Under the pieces are notes generated by a model. That model made no database searches, was not told where the DNA came from, and saw only the letters and a program-made list of their open reading frames with translations. A DNA stretch of 10,140 nt from an archaeon (GTDB lineage: Archaea > Iainarchaeota > Iainarchaeia > CSSED10-239). Of the stretch, positions 1-5,438 are shown piece after piece (position 1 is the stretch's first letter; each line of letters opens with the position of its first letter). The DNA is taken from positions 1-10,140 of the forward strand of contig JAKQTP010000161.1 in assembly GCA_029563035.1 (NCBI GenBank). The letters are read 5' to 3'. The position numbers were made by a program, and so were the translations under genes.

Positions 1-26
1 CTCGTCATATTCTTCCTGTTATATTA

Positions 27-53
27 CTTTTAATGTTCGTTAAACATTAAAAG
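27..53 (-). repeat. Perfect 11-bp terminal hairpin at IStron right end
   Basis: An 11-base inverted repeat (CTTTTAATGTT / AACATTAAAAG) with a 5-base loop. It lies just after tnpB and is the best candidate for the subterminal hairpin recognised by TnpA at the right end, and for the last stem of the omega-RNA or intron 3' end. No run of T residues follows on the transcribed strand, so it does not look like an intrinsic terminator. Confidence 0.7.
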
Positions 54-230
54 GAACTGCTTATTTAATAAGCTATAAAGGTTAACAGAATCCTCTTGCG
101 ACTATATTACAAGCCGCATTAATATCTCGATCCAATTCCAAACCACAACTACATTTATATTCCCTATCTTTCAATCTTAATTCAAGATTTCTCTTTCCAC
201 ATCTTGAGCAATCCATTGAAGTATATGCTG
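27..230 (-). ncRNA. Predicted omega-RNA scaffold (3' end of tnpB plus right end)
   Basis: In IS200/IS605 elements the omega-RNA scaffold comes from the end of tnpB and the right end of the element, with the guide read from flanking DNA. Here this region ends with two hairpins: GCTTAT/ATAAGC (73-59) and an 11-bp stem CTTTTAATGTT/AACATTAAAAG (53-27). The 5' limit given is approximate and drawn from family knowledge. The guide would start just past the element's right end (base 26, or 15 under the alternative boundary). Confidence 0.45.
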
Positions 231-1170
231 GATTAACTTTAATAAAATCCCTATTAAATTTCTTACATTTCCACTCTAATGCTGTTATAAACCTGTCTAA
301 TGGAGCAATTAATTTTCTTCTACGAAAATTCTTTCGAGATTCTTTGATTTTATTATTTGTTAAGTCTTCGATAGCAATACTACTCTCTTTTGCTAATTGA
401 GTAGTTGTTTGTTCTATAAAATTCTTTTTCAAGTTTTCAAATCTAGTCCAAGCTTTATCAAGTTTTTCAGATAACTTTTTGTGATTATTTGAGTTTTTAA
501 CCTTTTTACTTAATTTAGACTTTAAACTGTTAATTCTATAAAATTGTCTAAGAACAGTTTTCGGATAATTTATTATATCACCCTTTGATGATGTCATAAA
601 ATTCTTTATTCCCCAATCAAGACCTAATTGTTTTTCTGTTTTTTCTAAGCTTTTTATTTCAACTTCACATGAACCACTAACATACCATTTATTATATAAA
701 CGAATAAATCTTGGCTCTGTTATTGTTTTAATATTATACTTTTTTAAAAACGTCATATCAATTGGTATTTGTCTACCTTTAAACTTAACACCAGTCGGAA
801 TAGGTAGCATTATTGTATTCTTATCAGATATTTTTATTGTCTGACTTTTAATACAGAATGATTGTTTATTGGGATTATATTTATGGAATTTTGGTGGTCT
901 CCCGATCGTGTTGTAAACTCTTTTCCAAGCTTGAGAGTATCTTGTTAATACATCAACCGCAATTCTATTGTGAATATTTTCTTTTTTGTATTCATTAATT
1001 AATTCTTTTGCACTAAATCCTTTTATAGAATGTAATTGACATATAACTTTTTCATCTTTAAACTTGGCAACAACGCAGTTCCACATTTCATGACTTGCTT
1101 TGCAGTAATAAAATAATTTTTCTTCTTGTTCTTTGTTTGGATAGATTCTGACTTTAAATCCTATCTTCAT
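82..1170 (-). CDS. tnpB: TnpB, RNA-guided RuvC-like nuclease (IS200/IS605 family)
   Basis: A 362-aa TnpB, within the usual range of 350-410. The N-terminus MKIGFKVRIYPNKEQEEKL is the typical TnpB helix-turn-helix start. The RuvC active site looks intact: D185 in LGLDWGIKN, E268 in SSIAIEDL and D349 in LDRDINAA. A zinc finger of four cysteines lies between the last two (C321, C324 in CSRCG; C340, C342 in CSCG). TnpB proteins use an omega-RNA from the end of their own gene to cut DNA matching the flanking sequence next to a short TAM, which helps the element persist at its site. The start ATG follows a perfect AAGGAGGTGA ribosome binding site. No tnpA accompanies it. No frameshift or missing catalytic residue, so it is probably functional. 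Confidence 0.95.
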   Translation of the reverse strand: MKIGFKVRIYPNKEQEEKLFYYCKASHEMWNCVVAKFKDEKVICQLHSIKGFSAKELINEYKKENIHNRIAVDVLTRYSQAWKRVYNTIGRPPKFHKYNPNKQSFCIKSQTIKISDKNTIMLPIPTGVKFKGRQIPIDMTFLKKYNIKTITEPRFIRLYNKWYVSGSCEVEIKSLEKTEKQLGLDWGIKNFMTSSKGDIINYPKTVLRQFYRINSLKSKLSKKVKNSNNHKKLSEKLDKAWTRFENLKKNFIEQTTTQLAKESSIAIEDLTNNKIKESRKNFRRRKLIAPLDRFITALEWKCKKFNRDFIKVNPAYTSMDCSRCGKRNLELRLKDREYKCSCGLELDRDINAACNIVARGFC

Positions 1171-1192
1171 TTATATCACCTCCTTTTAATTA

Positions 1193-1221
1193 ATTATACC
1201 ATAAAATTAATTAAAAGTCAA
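1193..1221 (-). promoter_or_regulatory. Internal IStron promoter for tnpB
   Basis: On the minus strand TTGACT (1221-1216) and TATAAT (1198-1193) are 17 bases apart, with TGG before the -10 box. The likely start of transcription is near 1187-1186, right at the ribosome binding site (AAGGAGGTGA, 1185-1176), leaving a leader of about 16 bases. It lies after the P9 hairpin of the intron core, so transcripts from it lack the ribozyme. Confidence 0.72.
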
Positions 1222-1237
1222 TAGGTGAAAGTTCTTT

Positions 1238-1573
1238 CTTAACCTCTCGGCTAAGCATAGGTCATATCATAATCTTGGCACTTCTTCCAAGATCCCCTCC
1301 GCTACCTAGACTACTAGGATACATGACCGTCGGACTTTACTCATAGTTTTTTAAAAACCTTAGAGTCTTAGCTGCTGATTATCTCTACCTAATAATTCTC
1401 AAACATTCACACTTGAAATTTCTTTCTATGTTGTAGTTTATTAGTCTAACAAGACTTTCCAGCAATTCAAAGGGTTCTCGACATACCTCACGGTATGAAG
1501 GGACTATTTCGTTAGTTTTGTAAAATTGCTAAAGCAATCTATGGCGAAACGCACATATTAAAACTAACTTCTA
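1238..1573 (-). ncRNA. Group I intron ribozyme core of the IStron
   Basis: P1: GATTA (1576-1572) spans the 5' splice site and pairs with TAGTC (1506-1502), placing T1574 opposite G in the expected U.G. An A.C mismatch and two more pairs (G-C, G.U) follow. P1 is extended by a 9-bp stem GTTAGTTTT/AAAACTAAC (1568-1560 with 1519-1511). Then CATACC-GTGA-GGTATG (1497-1482), P4 GCTG/CAGC (1463-1460 with about 1377-1374), P7 GGTCAT/ATGACC (1328-1323 with 1265-1260), a P7.1-like hairpin CCTAG/CTAGG (1318-1305) in the P7-P3 joint, P8 ATCTTGG/CCAAGAT (1293-1287 with 1278-1272), and P9 CTTAGCC-GAGA-GGTTAAG (1255-1238). The extra P7.1 hairpin suggests subgroup IA. The core looks intact and therefore able to splice, provided it pairs with the 3' end beyond tnpB. 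Confidence 0.82.
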
Positions 1574-1708
1574 ATCTCCAATATCTAGTAATAACCTTGG
1601 CTTGTTATTTTGTTCCTTTATTCTTCCCGCAACTTTCATTGCGGCAAGAGAAGGAAATTTTAAAGGTTTTTTAGAAAGAACATCTCCACAAATAACCTCT
1701 ACGACCAT
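1571..1708 (-). CDS. Small ORF (45 aa as read), probably the 5' exon of a gene interrupted by the IStron
   Basis: The ATG at 1708 overlaps the stop of the 66-aa gene (TAATG), a typical coupling arrangement. The ORF encodes MVVEVICGDVLSK..., then AAMKVAGRIKEQNNKPRLLL-DIGD, and stops at TAG (1573-1571). That TAG consists of the first three bases of the inserted element, so the natural gene probably continued or ended differently. If the element is spliced with its last base at 27, the next codon is TAA and the 45-aa product is unchanged. If it ends at 16, the frame stays open as EEYDE to the window edge. I cannot choose between these from the sequence alone. No family recognised; no membrane segment. 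Confidence 0.55.
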   Translation of the reverse strand: MVVEVICGDVLSKKPLKFPSLAAMKVAGRIKEQNNKPRLLLDIGD

Positions 1709-1908
1709 TATTCTACCTCATATTTTCTTGTTATTTTAACTAAATAATAAGTGTCAACAACTTCTCCTTTTGACTTCACTTCTTTTAATTGAGAAGTGTA
1801 AGCGGTTAGTTCACTATCAGTAATTGCTTTTTGTTTTTCTAAAAAGCTTTTTACCTCATCTTCCGTGTCTATTACAAATTCTTGTACTGATTTTTTCATT
1901 TGTGTCAT
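1708..1908 (-). CDS. Hypothetical protein, 66 aa
   Basis: I do not recognise this protein. The ATG at 1908 follows a strong AAAGGAGAT ribosome binding site, and a consensus promoter lies 33 bases further up, so expression is likely. It is rich in charged residues (Lys, Glu, Asp) and predicted mostly helical in its first half (VQEFVIDTEDEVKSFLEKQ), with a possible beta segment near the end (DTYYLVKITRKYEVE). There is no signal peptide or membrane segment. Its TAA stop overlaps the ATG of the next small ORF in a TAATG arrangement, which suggests translational coupling. Its position after dnaE may mean an accessory replication role, but nothing in the sequence shows that. Confidence 0.7.
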   Translation of the reverse strand: MTQMKKSVQEFVIDTEDEVKSFLEKQKAITDSELTAYTSQLKEVKSKGEVVDTYYLVKITRKYEVE

Positions 1909-1940
1909 AGTTAAATCTCCTTTATTTTTATTATGTATAT

Positions 1941-1969
1941 ATTATAACACGTTTTCACGAAAAAGTCAA
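1941..1969 (-). promoter_or_regulatory. Promoter for the 66-aa gene
   Basis: On the minus strand TTGACT (1969-1964) and TATAAT (1946-1941) are separated by 17 bases, with TGT before the -10 box (extended -10). It sits 3 bases after the dnaE stop codon. The spacer contains the small inverted repeat TTTTC-GT-GAAAA, which could bind a regulator, though this is only a possibility. Confidence 0.75.
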
Positions 1970-1972
1970 GGG

Positions 1973-4561
1973 TTAAGCGTCCCTTAACTTTCGTGAACAT
2001 AATTGAATTGTTCCATCAATTATATCAAATTTATTTACAACGTGTTGTCCTGTATTTCTGTAAGTTTTTGCCACAAATTCCTCGCCACGCCTAAAACCAT
2101 AGATAATTAAGAAAGTTCCTCTTTCAAACCATGAACCCTCAACTTTTTTATTTTTATTCTCAGTCTCACAAAATTGAGATATTGTTTTCTTATATTTGGA
2201 GTATACTTCAACTGCTGGTATTTTTACATCAACTACACCATCTACTGTTAAAAGAGTTACAATTTTTTTTAGGTCATCTTTTGCGATAACAGTTCCCGCA
2301 ATCTTTTCTATTTTGTATAAGGGGATTTTATAATTTTCTTTAGAATTAAAATAGCTTGCAACAGATGGTTCTTCGGCTAGTTTGAAAAAGTTGGCAAAAC
2401 CATATCTGTCAAATTCATTTATTTTTTCAAATTCATGCTCTTTTTGGTAATAACCAAGTACCTTTAAAGATGCTCTTTCTTCAGTTAAGTAATATTTTGA
2501 AAGAACTTCATTTATTGAACTTTCATTAAACCTTTTTAAAATTTCTTCTTTATTAGCTGTCAACCAATTTTTTAAACTTGCTTTGAATTTTTTAAGAATA
2601 TTATCCATAAGTTTAATATTTATAACAATCTCAGTATCGCCGATATCATTTACCCTATATTCTTCCACTGAGTCTTCGCCAAATAATTCTAAAAACTCTT
2701 CTACTTGTGATGGATTAGCAAAGCATTGTTCTTTATTTATTTTATTTTTCTTTACACTTTTTGCCATCATAAAGGCTTTTGTTTCTTTTTCCAAGTCTTT
2801 TGGAAACAATCCTTTTGTTATTAAGGCTTGTGCATTTTTCATATCCAAGTTTAATTTTTCGGGGCTTTTTTCACTTAAAAGTGTTCTTAAATTTTGTTCA
2901 TAATCACCAAATAAACCTGCTCTAACACAGTTCAATTTCTTGGTAATATTGCCACTAAATTCTTGCATGAAATGTTCTAAATTTTTAAATGGTCTTTTTT
3001 GAATAATTTCATTTATATCATCTTTGTTTATTCCTGATATATTAGATAATCCGCAATAAATAATATCATCTTTTGCGTTGGGCGTGAAACCGACTTCTGA
3101 TTTATTAATATCAGGTGGTAATATCTTGATTCCCCAATCTTTCATTTTAAGTATTGCTTTAGAAATTTTTCCAATGTCTAAACTAGACTTACTTTCTTCT
3201 ACTTCAAATAATTCTTCTTCAGTTTCTTCTAATTCGTCAGTTTCATCGTCCTCAACAACATTACTTTCTGTAATAAGTGATGCAGTATTCCAATAAGTTC
3301 TGCCGAATTTACAGTATATAATAGCTTCTTGTACTGCTATCATAGAATATGGTAGAGAGTGATTAATTGAAAAAGCGTACCCTAAACTTGGTTTGATAGC
3401 CGTTTTATAAATATAATCGGCAAAAATTTTGTTTTTAACTCTTGAATAAAATAGTTCAGTTAATTCTGGTATTTTACTTATTTGTTTTTTTGCTATAATT
3501 TTTCGAGCGTTATTTGCCTCACCTAAAGTAAAGTTAGAAACATTTTCATCCATAAGAATACGCATAAATGTTTCTTGATAAGGTGCTAAACCACAGAAGT
3601 AATATTTTTCTAATACTCCTTGTTCCTCTTTAGTAAGTCCGACTCTTTCCATTTCTTCATACCAAAGATTTAAATTATTTTTAAACCTAGCGAAACGTGA
3701 TAATTGATTTTCTTCACCCCTATCTGCCGTTAATCTCATAAGTGCTGATGCAGCGGTAAGTTCTTCTACAGTTCTAGGTTTAGTAAGTTTTGTTGCTTGT
3801 ACACCAACACTACCACTAAACTGAAACAAATCAAATATTTCGCCTTTACCTATTTCATTATATAATGTTTCGTCTTTAAAATCGGCGTTAGATGGATGTA
3901 AATACTTGTTATAAGCTTCTCTAAGTGATAACTCTTTATCTATCAAACCATCTTTTTGTGCTAATTTTATAGCGTATCTTAATTTTGTAGGAACTTTTGT
4001 ACTTAGGAAGTCGAATTTTAATCCACCTGTTGTTTCAATGTCATGTAGGTCGTATTGGGTGACTACACCTCCTACATTACTTTTCATAAGTGGCGATATT
4101 TCCCAAAATGGGCGTGTAAACATAATAACGCCACCTGCATGAACACCCTTTTGCTTAATAAGCCCTTCCAATTCTTTTATGTTTTGTAATAGCCCTTCAT
4201 ATTTTTCTACTTCTTTTATGAAGGTATAATTAGGCTTATCTCCACTATCTTCATCACCTAATAATGTCTTTTTTAAATCAGCATTTGCTCCCCTTTTTGT
4301 AGTTATTAGAGAACTTAGGTATTGTCCCTCTTGTATAAGTCCATCAGGGTGCTCTTCATCAATCCATGCTCTTCCTGCCATTTGAATTGCAGCCTTTAAT
4401 GCGGCAGTTCCATAAGTGGCAACCTGTGCAAATTGCCCTATCTTCAAGAAAGGTTTTAAATATTCTTTTGTGTAGAATTTTTCACCTTCTTTATAAAGGC
4501 GTAACCTTATTCTTTTAAAAATTTCTTCTTTTTGCTGGGGGTCTAAGTCGCAGTCAATATC
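1973..4561 (-). CDS. dnaE: DNA polymerase III alpha subunit, exon 3 (catalytic palm, fingers, HhH and OB regions)
   Basis: Encodes residues 449-1310 of the joined polymerase, starting D-I-D-C-D-L-D, the catalytic Asp pair (D449, D451). The ATG visible at 4564 is not a real start: its G is the last base of intron 2, and the codon before it is TAA. Further palm/finger motifs: FAQVATYGTAALKAAI, KGVHAGGVIM, and VVTQYDLHDIETTGGLKFDFL carrying the third catalytic Asp (about D632). An acidic, low-complexity insertion (VVEDDETDELEETEEELFEVEE) lies in the middle. ILPPDINKS and GLSNISGINKDDINEII form the tandem helix-hairpin-helix region, and the C-terminus (EGSWFERGTFLIIYGFRRGEEF) resembles the OB-fold tail. 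I see no frameshift or further interruption. The stop at 1973 is followed immediately by the promoter of the next gene, so the polymerase probably ends its own transcription unit, although no terminator is visible. Confidence 0.92.
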   Translation of the reverse strand, partial: DIDCDLDPQQKEEIFKRIRLRLYKEGEKFYTKEYLKPFLKIGQFAQVATYGTAALKAAIQMAGRAWIDEEHPDGLIQEGQYLSSLITTKRGANADLKKTLLGDEDSGDKPNYTFIKEVEKYEGLLQNIKELEGLIKQKGVHAGGVIMFTRPFWEISPLMKSNVGGVVTQYDLHDIETTGGLKFDFLSTKVPTKLRYAIKLAQKDGLIDKELSLREAYNKYLHPSNADFKDETLYNEIGKGEIFDLFQFSGSVGVQATKLTKPRTVEELTAASALMRLTADRGEENQLSRFARFKNNLNLWYEEMERVGLTKEEQGVLEKYYFCGLAPYQETFMRILMDENVSNFTLGEANNARKIIAKKQISKIPELTELFYSRVKNKIFADYIYKTAIKPSLGYAFSINHSLPYSMIAVQEAIIYCKFGRTYWNTASLITESNVVEDDETDELEETEEELFEVEESKSSLDIGKISKAILKMKDWGIKILPPDINKSEVGFTPNAKDDIIYCGLSNISGINKDDINEIIQKRPFKNLEHFMQEFSGNITKKLNCVRAGLFGDYEQNLRTLLSEKSPEKLNLDMKNAQALITKGLFPKDLEKETKAFMMAKSVKKNKINKEQCFANPSQVEEFLELFGEDSVEEYRVNDIGDTEIVINIKLMDNILKKFKASLKNWLTANKEEILKRFNESSINEVLSKYYLTEERASLKVLGYYQKEHEFEKINEFDRYGFANFFKLAEEPSVASYFNSKENYKIPLYKIEKIAGTVIAKDDLKKIVTLLTVDGVVDVKIPAVEVYSKYKKTISQFCETENKNKKVEGSWFERGTFLIIYGFRRGEEFVAKTYRNTGQHVVNKFDIIDGTIQLCSRKLRDA

Positions 4562-5409
4562 CATTTATACCCTCGGTTTCCCGATATTTATTAGGGGATT
4601 AGACTATCTCATTCCAGAGTTAAACTCCTTCATGGGCACTACGGAATAGTATCCATCTCTATTCCTCTCTAAAAATATAAATATTTTTAATTTAGTCGTT
4701 ACACTTTTCAAAAATTATTTCATACCCTTTAGACTGGTAATTTCTTTTCATTCCACTCTCACTACAGCCAAAATTTGTTTTGGCAAATATAGCGGCTTCA
4801 CGAATTGAATTAAAATATCCTATCTTTTCTTTTGAGTATTGATTTATTAAAAAACAACATCTAAAATTTCTAGTTGGACTTAAAGTCTCATAACTATCTT
4901 TTAAATTTTCCATTCTTGTACACCATTCTAAATTTTCAACACGATTATCATTTCTAATTTTGTTTTTATGATTTACTTCAGGTAAATCAAGTTTATTTTC
5001 AATAAAAGCACTTGCAACAAGACGGTGTACTAGAAAGTGAAATCTCTCTCCATTTTTGCTTAAAATAATATTTTCATAACCGCTTTTTTGTAGCCATGTT
5101 TTCATTACTTTTGGTTTTTTATATTTTAAGCTAATTATTTTACCGTCATCTGTTACTCTATAATCTGGAAAATCTTTAATTTCTTTTTCCATATTCTCAC
5201 CTTCGTGAAGATATAGATGTTATTTTTTTTAATAGAATTTTTGACTCAGCACGGTATCTCCTGCTATCTATTTCTAGACCGTAGGTTCTCTTCTGAAGCG
5301 TCTTCGTGTATTTCTACCTTATTCAACTTCTACCGTTAGCACTTAATAATAAGATATTAAGCACACCGCTGGATGCGTTCACCCATTTTTACTTGCCCAA
5401 TATTTGTTT
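4562..5409 (-). ncRNA. Group I intron 2 in dnaE (848 nt), hosting a NUMOD4/HNH endonuclease gene
   Basis: The 5' splice site follows T5410: exon TTGCCT pairs with intron GGGCAA (P1, 6 bp, U.G at the joint). The intron ends at G4562, the G of the apparent start codon of the downstream ORF. Exon 3 GATATT pairs with AATATT just before the guide (P10, 6 bp, first pair G.U). P7 is likely GACTA (4697-4693) with TAGTC (4606-4602). A P9 hairpin TCGG-GAAA-CCGA lies near 4584-4573, and ACGGTA (5336-5331) can pair with TACCGT (5256-5251) in the 5' half. Other clear hairpins are GGAATAG/CTATTCC near 4664-4642 and CTTAATA/TATTAAG near 5359-5341. The 5193-5409 stretch holds the 5' half of the ribozyme and no gene. 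The host gene of the intron resumes in frame (CCT|GAT, Pro-Asp). Confidence 0.87.
4692..5192 (-). CDS. NUMOD4/HNH intron homing endonuclease
   Basis: A 166-aa protein inside intron 2. Residues about 5-45 (IKDFPDYRVTDDGKIISLK) match the NUMOD4 DNA-binding module. The HNH nuclease region follows: FLVHRLVASAFI with His56, then VNHKN (73-77) and NRVENLEWCT (83-92), the order seen in phage HNH_3 homing enzymes. A C-terminal NUMOD1-like helix (YFNSIREAAIFAK, 126-138) probably adds DNA recognition. The ATG at 5192 follows GAAGGTGAG. The stop codon (TAA, 4694-4692) is embedded in the likely 5' P7 strand, so this gene ends at the opposite P7 strand from the one used by the intron 1 endonuclease. The expected target is an intronless dnaE at the exon 2/exon 3 joint, next to the codons for the catalytic aspartates. 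No own promoter is seen. Confidence 0.9.
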   Translation of the reverse strand: MEKEIKDFPDYRVTDDGKIISLKYKKPKVMKTWLQKSGYENIILSKNGERFHFLVHRLVASAFIENKLDLPEVNHKNKIRNDNRVENLEWCTRMENLKDSYETLSPTRNFRCCFLINQYSKEKIGYFNSIREAAIFAKTNFGCSESGMKRNYQSKGYEIIFEKCND

Positions 5410-5438
5410 AGGCAATTCAACCCTCTCTTTATTTAAAA
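5410..5438 (-). CDS. dnaE: DNA polymerase III alpha subunit, exon 2 (29-nt micro-exon)
   Basis: These 29 bases complete codon 439 (T from exon 1 plus TT gives Phe) and encode L-N-K-E-R-V-E-L-P (440-448). This is the segment expected in DnaE between the 'YNLLFERF' region and the catalytic 'PDIDxD' motif. It is bounded upstream by the terminal G of intron 1 (5439) and downstream by T5410. TTGCCT at its end pairs with GGGCAA of intron 2 to form that intron's P1. Frame is kept exactly across both joints. Without it the polymerase lacks ten residues directly before its catalytic aspartates, so both introns must be removed independently. Confidence 0.87.

Larger units (their letters stand above)
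16..1573 (-). mobile_element. IStron: group I intron fused to a tnpB-only IS200/IS605-type element
   Basis: The element has, in transcription order, a complete group I intron core (1573 to about 1238), an intact tnpB (1170-82) and terminal hairpins (73-27). This is the IStron layout known from Clostridium. No tnpA (HUH transposase) is present, so movement would need TnpA supplied in trans. The 5' boundary is supported by P1. The right boundary is uncertain: candidates are G27, directly at the foot of the 27-53 hairpin, or G16/G15, about 11 bases past it, which is closer to the hairpin-to-cleavage spacing in IS200/IS605 ends and would keep the upstream reading frame open. The roughly 400 bases from 1171 to 1573 hold the ribozyme core and the tnpB promoter, and no gene. 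Confidence 0.8.

Noticed and set aside
1..8. ATG at 8-6 as a new gene start
   Set aside because: Only eight bases are visible and the frame depends on the unresolved IStron right boundary, so it is noted but not annotated.
27..53. Intrinsic transcription terminator after tnpB
   Set aside because: The stem is AT-rich and is followed by TAATATAAC rather than a run of T on the transcribed strand; it fits better as an element-end or omega-RNA hairpin.
1238..1573. A riboswitch or CRISPR-like leader upstream of tnpB
   Set aside because: The stems match a group I core (P1 with U.G, P7, P8, P9), and there are no direct repeats with spacers.
2583..3296. Plus-strand ORFs at 2583-2903 and 3078-3296
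   Set aside because: They lie opposite dnaE codons, give low-complexity Ser/Phe-rich proteins typical of antisense AT-rich coding DNA, and have no ribosome binding site or domain.
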